From: Arthrobacter yangruifuii
GTDB lineage: Bacteria; Actinomycetota; Actinomycetes; Actinomycetales; Micrococcaceae
Direction of reading: 5' to 3'
Assembly: GCF_009192775.1 (NCBI RefSeq)
Contig: NZ_VTFX01000001.1
Span: 1,195,652-1,259,651, forward strand
Length of the DNA stretch: 64,000 nucleotides
In this document: in pieces, positions 1 to 10,538 of the stretch
Layout of the letters: each line of letters begins with the position of its first letter
Numbering within the stretch: position 1 is the first letter of the stretch
Made by a program: the position numbers and the translations under genes
Notes under the pieces: model-generated
Told to the model about the DNA's origin: nothing
What the model saw: the letters and a program-made list of their open reading frames with translations, nothing else
The model's database searches: none

Positions 1-434
1 TTCATGCCGGTGGCCATCCGCGACTGCACCGCAGCGGTTTTCAGGACAATCCTTTTCTGCACGGAAATCTTGGTGCGGTCATCCAGGAACCGTGATCCCA
101 GGACGATTTCGGCTTCCCCGGACTCGATCCGGGCCACCATGGCCTTGGCATCAATGACGCGGTGCTGCCCGTCGGCGTCGAAAGTGACGATACTGGTCAT
201 CTCCGGGTCCTGCAGGGCGTACTCGATGCCGGTCTGCAGGGCAGCGCCCTGGCCGAGGTTGATCGGGTGCTGGACTACTACGGCGCCCGCCGCACGTGCG
301 GCTGACTGGGACCCGTCACGGCTGCCGTCATCCACGCAGACTACGTACGGGAACGTCTTTCGAAGATCTTCGATGACGGAGCCAACAACGGTTGCTTCGT
401 TGTACATCGGGATAACAATCCAAGTGCGGCTCAC
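1..434 (-). CDS. Glycosyltransferase family 2 (partial, C-terminus outside window)
   Basis: Reading leftward from a GTG at 434, the protein begins VSRTWIVIPMYNEATVVGSV. It contains the GT-A nucleotide-sugar motifs VVCVDDGSRDGS and TFDADGQH, the second holding the metal-binding Asp-x-Asp. This is the layout of DPM1/ArnC-like family 2 enzymes, which move a sugar from a nucleotide donor to a lipid carrier or polymer at the inner membrane face. About 144 codons are visible and the rest lies beyond base 1. The start sits 4 bases past the stop of the rmlC-rmlD fusion, so it is the last visible gene of that operon and probably works on rhamnose-containing cell-wall polysaccharide. The acceptor cannot be told. 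Confidence 0.85.
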   Translation of the reverse strand, partial: MSRTWIVIPMYNEATVVGSVIEDLRKTFPYVVCVDDGSRDGSQSAARAAGAVVVQHPINLGQGAALQTGIEYALQDPEMTSIVTFDADGQHRVIDAKAMVARIESGEAEIVLGSRFLDDRTKISVQKRIVLKTAAVQSRMATGM

Positions 435-438
435 GGTT

Positions 439-1893
439 TCAGTATCCCATACCGCGGCCGGCGGCCGCCCCGTCGACCGCTGACGCGCCCGCCAGATACT
501 CGGCCAGGCGTTCCCGGCCGTCCGCCGGGGCAAAGCCGGCTGCTTTGATTTTGTCCAGCGGAAGCACGCTGTTTTTCGGCCGCGGGGCTGCCTGCTTGCC
601 CTGGAAGTACTCCTCGGTGCTGACCCCCGTCACGGAGTCGCCGGAGTGGCCTGTGAGTTCATAGACACGGCGGGCCACATCCGCCCAGGAGGCCGGTTCG
701 CCGTCGTTCGTGAGGTTGTAGACGCCGTAGGGTGCACCCGTGGACAGCAGGTGGACGATGCCGGCCGCGATGTCCTGCGTGAAAGTGAGCCGGCCAACCT
801 GGTCATTCACCACGGACGGGGCAATGCCGCGCCCGGCCAGCGATGCCATGGTCCGGACAAAGTTCTTTCCCTCACCGATGACCCAGCTGGTGCGCACCAC
901 GTAATGCGCCGGAACGGTGGAGACAACGGCGTCGCCGGCCGCCTTGGTCTGGCCGTAGACGCCCAGCGGTGAGAACGGTTCGTCCTCGGGATGCGCGTCC
1001 GCGGTGCCGTCAAACACATAGTCGGAGGACACATGGACCAGCGTGATCCGGTTCTCGGCAGCCACCCGGGCAAGGTTGGCCACGGCCGACACATTGATGG
1101 CCCAGGCAGCGCGGCGGCCTTCGGGGGACTCGGCGTCGTCCACCGCGGTGTACGCGGCCGCGTTGATGACCGTTGAGTAATTCTTCCAGTTCCGCCCCGT
1201 GTAGGAGCGGGGATCGGTGAGGTCGAAATCGGAGCGGGCGGCGAATTCGATGTGTGCCTGGCCGGCGAAGGCGGAGCGGAGCGCCTTGCCCAGCTGCCCG
1301 TCGGAGCCCAGGACCAGGATCTTTTTCGGGGACATGGGAACGACGGCGGACAGGCGCGGATGGGCCCGGTCCTTGTCCGAGAGCTCGGCCCGGTCCAGCG
1401 CGATGGGCCAGTCGATGGCCGCGGTCTCGTCCGCGAGGTTCAGGAAGGTGTACTGTCCCTGCGCGTCGGCGCTCCAGTGGTCATTGACCAGGTAGGAGTA
1501 GGCGGTGTTGTCCTCCAGTGTCTGGAACGCGTTGCCGACGCCGCGGGGGATGAAAATGGCCTGGCTGGGATCCAGTTCCGTGGTGAACACGGTTCCGAAG
1601 GAGGGGCCTTCGCGCAGGTCCACCCAGGCGCCGAAGATGCGCCCGGTGGCTACGGAGATGTACTTGTCCCACGGCTCGGCGTGAATGCCGCGGGTGGTTC
1701 CGGCTTTCTCGTTGAAGGAGATGTTGTTCTGCACCGGGCCGAAATCCGGCAGGCCGAGGGCGAGCATCTTCTCGCGCTGCCAGTTTTCCTTGAACCAGCC
1801 GCGGTTGTCGCCGTGGACGGGCAGGTCATAGAGCACGACGCCGGGGATGGGGGTGGGGTGCGCCGTCAGGGACTTGGAGAATTCAGGTGCCAC
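439..1893 (-). CDS. Bifunctional dTDP-4-dehydrorhamnose 3,5-epimerase / reductase (RmlC-RmlD fusion)
   Basis: Two enzymes of dTDP-L-rhamnose synthesis are joined in one 484-residue chain. Residues 1 to about 180 are the RmlC cupin, with catalytic His in TTRGIHAEPWDKY (about H71) and the barrel segment IFIPRGVGNAFQ. From about residue 188 the RmlD short-chain reductase begins, with the Rossmann loop LVLGSDGQLG and the catalytic pair in YGQTKAAGD. The reading frame is open further upstream into rmlB, but the GTG at 1893, four bases after the rmlB stop, is the likely start because it gives the normal RmlC N-terminus. It follows rmlB directly and is followed by the GT2 gene, so translational coupling is expected. 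Confidence 0.93.
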   Translation of the reverse strand: MAPEFSKSLTAHPTPIPGVVLYDLPVHGDNRGWFKENWQREKMLALGLPDFGPVQNNISFNEKAGTTRGIHAEPWDKYISVATGRIFGAWVDLREGPSFGTVFTTELDPSQAIFIPRGVGNAFQTLEDNTAYSYLVNDHWSADAQGQYTFLNLADETAAIDWPIALDRAELSDKDRAHPRLSAVVPMSPKKILVLGSDGQLGKALRSAFAGQAHIEFAARSDFDLTDPRSYTGRNWKNYSTVINAAAYTAVDDAESPEGRRAAWAINVSAVANLARVAAENRITLVHVSSDYVFDGTADAHPEDEPFSPLGVYGQTKAAGDAVVSTVPAHYVVRTSWVIGEGKNFVRTMASLAGRGIAPSVVNDQVGRLTFTQDIAAGIVHLLSTGAPYGVYNLTNDGEPASWADVARRVYELTGHSGDSVTGVSTEEYFQGKQAAPRPKNSVLPLDKIKAAGFAPADGRERLAEYLAGASAVDGAAAGRGMGY

Positions 1894-1897
1894 GGTG

Positions 1898-3819
<1,922 letters not shown>

Positions 3820-3840
3820 CCCGCTGCCGGAAGGCGGATT

Positions 3841-3890
3841 GCGCAGAACAGAGCCGGCCGGGGATATCCCCGGCCGGCTCTGTTCTGCGC
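3841..3890. terminator. 50-bp perfect palindrome between convergent genes
   Basis: Bases 3841-3865 are exactly the reverse complement of 3866-3890, with no unpaired loop base in the DNA. The arm starts GCGCAGAACAGAGCC. It sits 21 bases after rmlA and 34 bases before the end of the lysozyme gene, so it can stop transcription from either side. There is no clear T tract on either strand. Confidence 0.75.
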
Positions 3891-3924
3891 GGAGCCAATT
3901 CCACGCGGGCGCTTACACGCAGAG

Positions 3925-6267
3925 TTACTTCCGGGTGACGACGGCGCCCCCGGCCTTGGTCCAATCGATCCGCCCGCCCTGGAAGGGCTGGGTGCATTTG
4001 CCGGCCTTGCAGCTTTCGTCTGCGGTGGGGTAGCCCAGGACGCCCTTCTCAAAGCCGGTGGACTGCCACTTCCTGCGGATTTCCCCTCCAGTCGGGTGTG
4101 CTCCAACAGACTTCGTCCAGGTGATGGCTCCACCCTGGTAATTCTGGTAGCAGCCGTTGTCCTTGATGCCGCAGACCTCCCCGCTGGTGGGGTAGCCGAG
4201 GCCGCCGTTCTCGAAGCCGTGTTTCTGGTAGGCGGTCCGGATGGCGCCGCTCGGGCTGGGCTGGGCTCCGGTGGCGGGGGACCAGAGGATGGCTCCGCCC
4301 TGGTAGTTCTGGTAGCAGCCGTTGTCCCTGATGCCGCAGACCTGTCCGCCGGTGGGGTAGCCGAGGGTTCCGCTTTCGAAGCCCTGTTTCTGGTAGGCGG
4401 TCCGGACCGGACCGTTCGGGCTGACCTGGGCTCCGGTGGCGGAGGACCAGAGGATGGCTCCGCCCTGGAAGTCCTGGTAGCAGCCGTTGTTTTTGATGCC
4501 GCAGACCTCGGGGCCTCTGGGGTAGCCCAGTACTCCGTTTTCGAAACCGGCAGCCTGGTAGGCAGTGCGGATTGCACGGTTGGCACTGACCTGGGCTCCG
4601 GTCGCGGCAGACCAAAGGATGGCTCCGCCGGAGAAGTTCTGGTAGCAGCCGTTGTCCTTGATGCCGCAGACCTGTCCGCTGGTCGGATAGCCCAGGCTGC
4701 CGCTTTCAAAGCCCTGTTTCTGGTAAGCGGTCCGGATGGCACCGTTCGGGCTGACCCGGGCACCGGTGGCGGAGGACCAGAGAATGGACCCGCCCTGGAA
4801 ATCCTGGTAGCAGCCGTTGTTCTTGATGCCGCAGACCTCGGCGCTTCTGGGATAGCCCAGGACTCCGTTTTCGAACCCGCTGGCCTGGTAAGCCTGGCGA
4901 ATGGAACCGTTGCGACTGGGATATGCCCCCGTCGCGGCAGACCACAGCACGGCTCCGCCCTCGAAGTTCTGGTAGCACCCGCCGTCCTTGAGCCCGCAGT
5001 TCACTGAACTGGTGGACTTTCCCAAAACCGGGTTGGCTGCCGCTACCCGGCTGATGGCCGTCGCTGCGGGTGAAGAGCTGCCGGCGGACGACGCACTGCG
5101 AACAAAGTGGTCCAAATCCGCGGTGGTTCCCTTGAAGACGTTCGAGTCGCCGACAAAGGGGCCGGTGCTGGAATACTGCCAGACGTTGTAGGCCGCCCAG
5201 CCGTTGGGGAGGGCTCCGGCGGCCTGTCCATAGGAGGCGAGGTGCAGCGGATGGTTGGAGAAGGCGTTCGTGTTGCCGGTGCAGGTACGCCACCAATCGG
5301 TGGTCGTGTAGATCATCGGCACGCGCCCGGTCCTGGCCTGGATGGTATTGGAGAAGTCCCGGATCCAGGTGATCATTTGCGTGGCACTGAGGTTGTAGCA
5401 GGTGTTACCCAGTTGGGGGTAAGGGTTGTACTCAATGTCCAGGAGCGGCGGGAGGGTGCGCCCGTCAGCGGACCAGCCGCCGCCGTTGTCCACGAAGTAG
5501 TTCGCTTCCTGTGCGCCGGAGCCAACCGCGGGGATGGCGAAGTGATAGGCGCCGCGGACCATGCCGGTGTTGGCCGAACCGTTGTATTGCTGCTTGTAGT
5601 AAGGGTTCTTGTAGTAGGTTCCCTCGGTTGCCTTGGTGTAGGCGAAACGTGCTCCCTGGCGCCAGGCTGCCGCCCAGTCGACGTTTTCCTGGTGGCTGCT
5701 GACGTCCAGCCCCTGAATTCCCGCAGGCATCCAGGTGTTCGCCGCGGTTGCTGCGAAGGCCGGGGTGGCGAGGAATCCGGCCGAGGTGGCGGCGGGTGCC
5801 TCGTCCGCGGTGGTGTCGGGAGTGTCCAGCGGCGTCTCCAGCTGTCCAGCTTCGGCGTCAAGCTTCTGCTGCTTTTCCTCGGGGGTGGGGACCTGGGGAT
5901 CTCCCGTGGCCAGCAGCCGTTCCATGCCCTGTCCCATGCGGGCGCCGAGCAGCCCTGCTTCGTCTTTGATGTCCGCTTCGAGGCCGGGCGCATCGGCAGG
6001 AGTTTCGGACAGGTGTTCCGCCGTGGGGCCGGCCGTCTGTGAGTCGGAATCGGTGACAGGCGCCGGCACGGGTTCCGGCAGCGGTACCGGTGCCGCAGGA
6101 ACCGGGCTCGGCAAGGATTCCGGAGCCGCCGGCGCAGGGGACTCAGATGCAGGGGTGGCCGGGGCGGTGGGATTCAGTGGTCCAGCCAGGGCGGGTGACA
6201 TGCTGCAGACTAGGGCACCGGTAAGGGCCGCACTCCCAAGCCAGCGGGTGAGCGTTTTTGTGTTCAC
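3925..6267 (-). CDS. Secreted GH25 lysozyme with C-terminal LGFP repeats
   Basis: The 780-residue product starts with a Sec signal peptide (to about residue 29, ending SPALAGP), then an Ala/Pro/Glu-rich linker. A GH25 muramidase domain spans about 185-387, with catalytic acids in GLDVSSHQ and LLDIEYN. After it come seven LGFP-type units of about 53 residues (LGYP...CGIKDNGCYQNFxGG...AYQKQGFExG); the first is degenerate. LGFP repeats anchor proteins to the actinobacterial cell wall, so this enzyme probably cuts peptidoglycan while wall-bound. GTG at 6267 is preferred over ATG 6306 because GGAG lies 5 bases before it and the signal peptide follows at once. Paired Cys in each repeat suggest disulfides. 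Confidence 0.9.
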   Translation of the reverse strand: MNTKTLTRWLGSAALTGALVCSMSPALAGPLNPTAPATPASESPAPAAPESLPSPVPAAPVPLPEPVPAPVTDSDSQTAGPTAEHLSETPADAPGLEADIKDEAGLLGARMGQGMERLLATGDPQVPTPEEKQQKLDAEAGQLETPLDTPDTTADEAPAATSAGFLATPAFAATAANTWMPAGIQGLDVSSHQENVDWAAAWRQGARFAYTKATEGTYYKNPYYKQQYNGSANTGMVRGAYHFAIPAVGSGAQEANYFVDNGGGWSADGRTLPPLLDIEYNPYPQLGNTCYNLSATQMITWIRDFSNTIQARTGRVPMIYTTTDWWRTCTGNTNAFSNHPLHLASYGQAAGALPNGWAAYNVWQYSSTGPFVGDSNVFKGTTADLDHFVRSASSAGSSSPAATAISRVAAANPVLGKSTSSVNCGLKDGGCYQNFEGGAVLWSAATGAYPSRNGSIRQAYQASGFENGVLGYPRSAEVCGIKNNGCYQDFQGGSILWSSATGARVSPNGAIRTAYQKQGFESGSLGYPTSGQVCGIKDNGCYQNFSGGAILWSAATGAQVSANRAIRTAYQAAGFENGVLGYPRGPEVCGIKNNGCYQDFQGGAILWSSATGAQVSPNGPVRTAYQKQGFESGTLGYPTGGQVCGIRDNGCYQNYQGGAILWSPATGAQPSPSGAIRTAYQKHGFENGGLGYPTSGEVCGIKDNGCYQNYQGGAITWTKSVGAHPTGGEIRRKWQSTGFEKGVLGYPTADESCKAGKCTQPFQGGRIDWTKAGGAVVTRK

Positions 6268-6574
6268 GGTTTCTCCAGGTGTTTGCCCCGGTAGGGCACG
6301 GGGCATCTACGGAGACTATCGGCTGCTTCCATGGATCCGGTAGGAAACAGCGGATTGAACACCTAGATGACGGAAATCGGGTCCAAGTAATTCGTGCTGC
6401 TTCCAGCAGGAGCCCTGTCCTTGGTGGTGATTCCCGTTATATGCAGGGGATGGAAACCTCGTTGCATTATGCTTGCGACGGTGCTCGGGGGGAAGCAGGT
6501 AAACAGCTGCGGTTTCGGTTGTGGGCAAATCTCCGGGGCGACCAGGTCTCGCTTGTTAGTCGAAAGATATATAA
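6268..6574. other. Divergent intergenic region, lysozyme / acyltransferase
   Basis: This 307-base gap holds the control regions of two divergent genes and no convincing ORF. A small hairpin (6285-6290 with 6299-6304) falls in the lysozyme leader. On the minus strand TAGTCT near 6315 could be a -10 box for the lysozyme, and an AT-rich run just before 6575 could serve the acyltransferase. No clear -35 box, riboswitch or long dyad was found. Confidence 0.4.
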
Positions 6575-7663
6575 ATGCCCGGTTTCCTACGGCGGTCTCT
6601 ACAAAACCGCCGCTCATCCCCTTTGACGCTGGCAGAATTGTTTGACGCCGGAAACAACTCATTGAACGCAATACGGCTGATATTTTCCTGCCTCGTAGTG
6701 GTGTCCCACGCCCAGGTTATCGGGGGACTGGGAGAGGAACCGTCGCTGGGAGGCCGGACACTGGGCGCCTGGTCGGTTGTTGGCTTCTTCGGCATTTCCG
6801 GGTACCTGATTACCCGGAGCCGGCTCAACGGGCAACCTGCGGCACGCTTCTTTCGTGCACGCTTCCTGCGCATTTACCCCGGGTTCCTGGTTGCCCTTCT
6901 GCTGGTGGCCTTTGTCTTTGCGCCGTTGTCCGCGGTGCTGGGGCCGGGCTCCAGCACTTTCGCGGATTCGCTCACCTATGTGCTGCGCAACCTCCTCCTC
7001 TACCCGCCCTTCGTCTCGCAGACCACCATTGGAACCACCCTGGCGGAGGGAGGCATCTGGAACGGTGCGTTGTGGAGCCTTTTCTGGGAGGCCTGCTGTT
7101 ATCTGGGTGTCGGTGTATTGGGGCTGGCAGCGCTGAAGTCCCGCCGCACGGGCCTGCTGGCCATTGCGTTTATCTTCGCTACGGGAGCATCGCTGGCAGC
7201 GCACACAGGACTCGTGCCGCCCAGCGAACTTACCCTGGCACCGCCGCTGGTAGCCGCTTTCGCAGGCGGGGCCCTGCTTTACGTCCACGCGGAGCGGATC
7301 AGGGTCCTGCCCGCCGTGGCTGTGTCCACCGTCCTCCTCGCGGTCTCCATCGGAACCGGAACGGCAGCCGTCCTGGCGCCGCTGCCATTCGCACTGCTGG
7401 TCTTCATCCTGGGTGCGGTACTGCCGCTGCAGCGGGTGGGAGCCAAACGCGATCTGTCCTACGGCATCTACATCTACGGGGTCCCGGTGCAGAACCTGCT
7501 CGAAATCTGGCTGCCGGAGCTTCCACTGCCCCTCTACCTGATCCTCACGTTCGCCGTCGTCGTGCCGCTGGCGCTGGCCAGCTACACCTGGATTGAGGCG
7601 CCCGCAATGCGCCTGAAGAAGAGCGCTCCGAGCACCCCACCGGTCCGGCCCGTCCAGGTATAG
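6575..7663 (+). CDS. Acyltransferase 3 family membrane protein
   Basis: A 362-residue polytopic protein of the acyltransferase-3 (OafA/NodX-like) family. It has the family N-terminus NSLNAIRLIFSCLVVVSHA with the conserved His, the segment GFFGISGYLITRSRL, the RFLRIYPGF motif and about ten hydrophobic helices. Such enzymes O-acylate exported sugars, for example capsule or wall polysaccharides. The C-terminus ends soon after the last helix, so the fused SGNH domain seen in the gene at 15746-17932 is absent. GAAAG lies 8-12 bases before the ATG. It stands alone, next to rhamnose and lysozyme genes, which fits envelope modification. The acyl group and acceptor are unknown. Confidence 0.85.
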   Translation: MPGFLRRSLQNRRSSPLTLAELFDAGNNSLNAIRLIFSCLVVVSHAQVIGGLGEEPSLGGRTLGAWSVVGFFGISGYLITRSRLNGQPAARFFRARFLRIYPGFLVALLLVAFVFAPLSAVLGPGSSTFADSLTYVLRNLLLYPPFVSQTTIGTTLAEGGIWNGALWSLFWEACCYLGVGVLGLAALKSRRTGLLAIAFIFATGASLAAHTGLVPPSELTLAPPLVAAFAGGALLYVHAERIRVLPAVAVSTVLLAVSIGTGTAAVLAPLPFALLVFILGAVLPLQRVGAKRDLSYGIYIYGVPVQNLLEIWLPELPLPLYLILTFAVVVPLALASYTWIEAPAMRLKKSAPSTPPVRPVQV

Positions 7664-7725
7664 GGGACCGGCCGGCCTCACGGTGCGGTGCGGGCTTCCC
7701 GTCCTGCCGGCAGGGACAGCGGCGT

Positions 7726-9060
7726 CTACAGGTCTTCACACCGGAGCGTCGCGGCCCACCCCTCGGGTGCTTCCAGGAGCTGAACGCTCTCGAGCGTGGG
7801 ATCGGCGTCGCAGGACTGCCGGGCGGAGCGGACCTGCTCTGCCCAGAGCGGGCCGGAGCTGCGTGCTGCATCGGTTGGAAAATAGTGCACCGCCTGCAGG
7901 ACGATGAAGGCGCCCAGCACGCCCCAGCGGAACCGGGAGCTCCGGAGGAAGGCCGGGACGCGGCCCGGTGCCGCACCGTTCCCGGATGGGCGGGCAACGA
8001 GCAGCGGTATCAGGGCGAGCAGGAACATTGAGGGAAGGGTGCTGTAGCGGCTGAGGAAGAAACCGGCCCAGCTCCCGGGAGAGTCGAGCTGTGAGTAGTA
8101 GAAGTAGGGCGCCGGGTTGATGACAACAGCTGCCGTCCACAGTGCACCGGAGGCCAGCAGCCAGACGGCGCCGGTGGTGCGCTGCATCCGGTCCCCGAAA
8201 CGTGCCAGCGCAAACACGGCCAGGGCAAAGGGCACGGCGCTGAGAACAATGGGAAGTGCACCGAAATCCTGCACATGCTCCCTGACGGCGTGGCTGTTGC
8301 CGTAGAACAGGGCGGCGCAGGTGTTGAGGAAATACCCGTAAATGATGGACAGCAGGTCGCCCGGTTCACCGGTTCCGCCCGAGATTCTGGGAAAGCGCCA
8401 CAGAGTGTAGAACTGGCAGGCTGCGCCGGCCGCCAGTGCAGCCTTCGCCCACCAGAGGCTTCTGTCCCGCAGCCGGAAGAGCAGCAGCGGAAGGAACAGC
8501 GCCGCCTGGATCTCGCTCAGTCCAATGACCAGGGCGGATGCCGCCAGCAGTACCTTCTGCCCCGGTCCCGACGGCGGTTTCATCAGGACCCAGGGCGCCA
8601 GCCACAGCAGGTACCAGTGCAGGTTGGCCAGGTTGGCCATGGTCTCGAGGGCTCCGGGGGCCACGAGCACGGGAATGGAGGCCCAGCCAAGCCGTACCGC
8701 GGGATTCTCCGTCACCGCGGACCCGCAGTAGAAAGTGAACGCTGCCACCAGGCCCAGAACAATGCTGCAGGCCACCGTGACCGCCAGCGAGTAGGCTTCA
8801 ATGCCGAAAACGGGGGTTACCACGGCAACGATGAACCGGGGCAGCAAATGCAGATACCCGTCGTAGGGGTTGAGGAGCCCCGGCCCCTGGTCCAGGTACT
8901 CGTGGAGGAACACCTGCCCGTCCTCCGCCCAGAGCGTCCGTGCGGTGAGGGGCGGGACACGGAAAAAGGCCAGTATGGTTCCCGCGTAGGCGATGGCCGG
9001 GAAAAGCAGGAAGGACGCCGGACGGGGCCGTTTGTCCGGCCGGCCCATGAAGGACATCAT
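7726..9060 (-). CDS. Polytopic membrane protein, GT-C glycosyltransferase-like
   Basis: About 444 residues with ten or more hydrophobic helices. The first external loop carries RTLWAEDGQVFL, an acidic motif in the position used by GT-C glycosyltransferases that take lipid-linked sugars, followed by NPYDGYLHLLPRF. The C-terminus is a soluble tail rich in charged residues. Similar proteins in Arthrobacter are usually called hypothetical membrane proteins. The frame runs on upstream to 9297, but ATG 9060 (or the adjacent ATG 9057) gives a short basic N-terminus followed by the first helix, with GGGG 6-9 bases upstream. Transfer activity is inferred from fold and motif only. Confidence 0.7.
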   Translation of the reverse strand: MMSFMGRPDKRPRPASFLLFPAIAYAGTILAFFRVPPLTARTLWAEDGQVFLHEYLDQGPGLLNPYDGYLHLLPRFIVAVVTPVFGIEAYSLAVTVACSIVLGLVAAFTFYCGSAVTENPAVRLGWASIPVLVAPGALETMANLANLHWYLLWLAPWVLMKPPSGPGQKVLLAASALVIGLSEIQAALFLPLLLFRLRDRSLWWAKAALAAGAACQFYTLWRFPRISGGTGEPGDLLSIIYGYFLNTCAALFYGNSHAVREHVQDFGALPIVLSAVPFALAVFALARFGDRMQRTTGAVWLLASGALWTAAVVINPAPYFYYSQLDSPGSWAGFFLSRYSTLPSMFLLALIPLLVARPSGNGAAPGRVPAFLRSSRFRWGVLGAFIVLQAVHYFPTDAARSSGPLWAEQVRSARQSCDADPTLESVQLLEAPEGWAATLRCEDL

Positions 9061-9305
9061 CCGGTGCCCCTGACCTCGGCTCCTGAAAGAAGGATATAGA
9101 CCTGCCCCGACGATGCCTACGCCCCGCATGCGTCTTTGCGCCCGGGCCACCCGTATTCCGTACCCGGGTAGCGAATACCCGGTTATCCACACCCACACCG
9201 GATACCCTCGCCAAAGCCCGCACCCGCTCCTAGCCTGACCTCCGTGGCCGCCAACAGCGGCCGGCCAGTCTTGATCCGGGCCCTGCGGCCCGGCCACTAC
9301 GGGGG

Positions 9306-10538
9306 ATGTCGATGGATGCTGTGCAGATCGTCGAAGACGAGGTGCGGGAACTCATCCGTGTGCGCGGACTGGATCCGCAGGAACAGTCCGCGGAAGTCCG
9401 CCGGCTGGTGGATGCGGCGGTGTCCGACTATGACGAACGGTCGCTGCTGGGAAGCCTTCCGCCGTTGGGCCGGCTGGAAGCAGTCCGCCGGCAGGTGTTC
9501 GACGCCGTTGCCGGTTTCGGGGCGCTCCAGCCGCTGCTGGATGACTCCACAGTGGAGGAGGTATGGATCAACTCCCCCTCGGAGATCTACCTTGCACGGG
9601 ACGGCCGGTCCGAACTGACCTCCCTGACCCTGACCTCGGAACAGGTTCGGCTGCTGGTGGAGCGGATGCTGAAATCCTCGGGCAGGCGCCTTGACCTCTC
9701 CTCACCGTTCGTGGATGCCGCGCTGCCTGACGGTTCCCGGCTGCACGTGGCCATCCCCGACGTGACCCGGCGGCACTGGGCAGTGAACATCCGCAAGTTC
9801 GTAGCCCGTGCCCGCCGGCTTGACCACTTGGTTGAGCTGGGCACCTTGACCCCCGGCGCTGCCCGCTTCCTCGGGGCCGCTGTCGCCTCGGGGCTGAACA
9901 TCCTGGTGTCCGGAGCAACGCAGGCAGGAAAGACCACCATGCTCAACTGTCTGGGCGCCTCCATCGGTCCGCGCGAACGGGTGGTGACCGTTGAGGAGAT
10001 TTTCGAACTGCAGCTGCCGCTGCGTGATGTGGTGGGCCTGCAGTGCCGCCAGGCCAATCTGGAGGGGCAGGGGGAGATCCCGCTCCGTCGGCTCGTGAAG
10101 GAAGCGCTGCGGATGCGCCCGGACCGGCTGATTGTGGGGGAGGTGCGGGAAGCCGAGAGTCTGGACATGCTGATTGCGTTGAATGCAGGCCTGCCGGGGA
10201 TGTGCACCATCCACGCGAACAGTGCCCGGGACGCCGTGACCAAACTGTGCACCCTGCCGCTGCTGGCGGGCGCGAACATCTCCAGTGCCTTCGTCGTTCC
10301 CACCGTGGCATCCTGCATCGATCTGGTGGTCCATTGCACCCGGACGGGCACAGGACGGCGGGAGGTCAGCGAGATCCTGTCCCTGGGCCGGCGGGTCGAG
10401 GGCGGAATCATTGAATCATCTCCCGTGTTCGGGCAGGTGGACGGGATACTGACCGTGACGGCCGCGTCCATGCCGGCAGCCGACAAATTCGCTGCCGCCG
10501 GCGTCAACGTCGCTGCCCTGCTTGGAGCCGCGGCATGA
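9306..10538 (+). CDS. tadA: CpaF/TadA-family secretion ATPase of the Tad pilus
   Basis: A 410-residue VirB11/GspE-type ATPase that powers assembly of Flp/Tad pili from the cytoplasm. An N-terminal domain (LLGSLPPLGRLEAV) precedes the core, where Walker A reads SGATQAGKTTML, the Asp-box region reads TVEEIFELQLP, and Walker B with the His box are in RPDRLIVGEVREAE and GMCTIHANSARDA. ATG 9306 and ATG 9312 are both possible; GGGGG six bases before 9312 favours the latter. It is the first gene of the tad operon, overlapping tadB by 4 bases (ATGA). Confidence 0.93.
   Translation: MSMDAVQIVEDEVRELIRVRGLDPQEQSAEVRRLVDAAVSDYDERSLLGSLPPLGRLEAVRRQVFDAVAGFGALQPLLDDSTVEEVWINSPSEIYLARDGRSELTSLTLTSEQVRLLVERMLKSSGRRLDLSSPFVDAALPDGSRLHVAIPDVTRRHWAVNIRKFVARARRLDHLVELGTLTPGAARFLGAAVASGLNILVSGATQAGKTTMLNCLGASIGPRERVVTVEEIFELQLPLRDVVGLQCRQANLEGQGEIPLRRLVKEALRMRPDRLIVGEVREAESLDMLIALNAGLPGMCTIHANSARDAVTKLCTLPLLAGANISSAFVVPTVASCIDLVVHCTRTGTGRREVSEILSLGRRVEGGIIESSPVFGQVDGILTVTAASMPAADKFAAAGVNVAALLGAAA

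Noticed and set aside
7664..7725. Terminator between the convergent acyltransferase and GT-C-like genes
   Set aside because: Only a 12-base palindrome (7703-7714) is there, too short to call a terminator.
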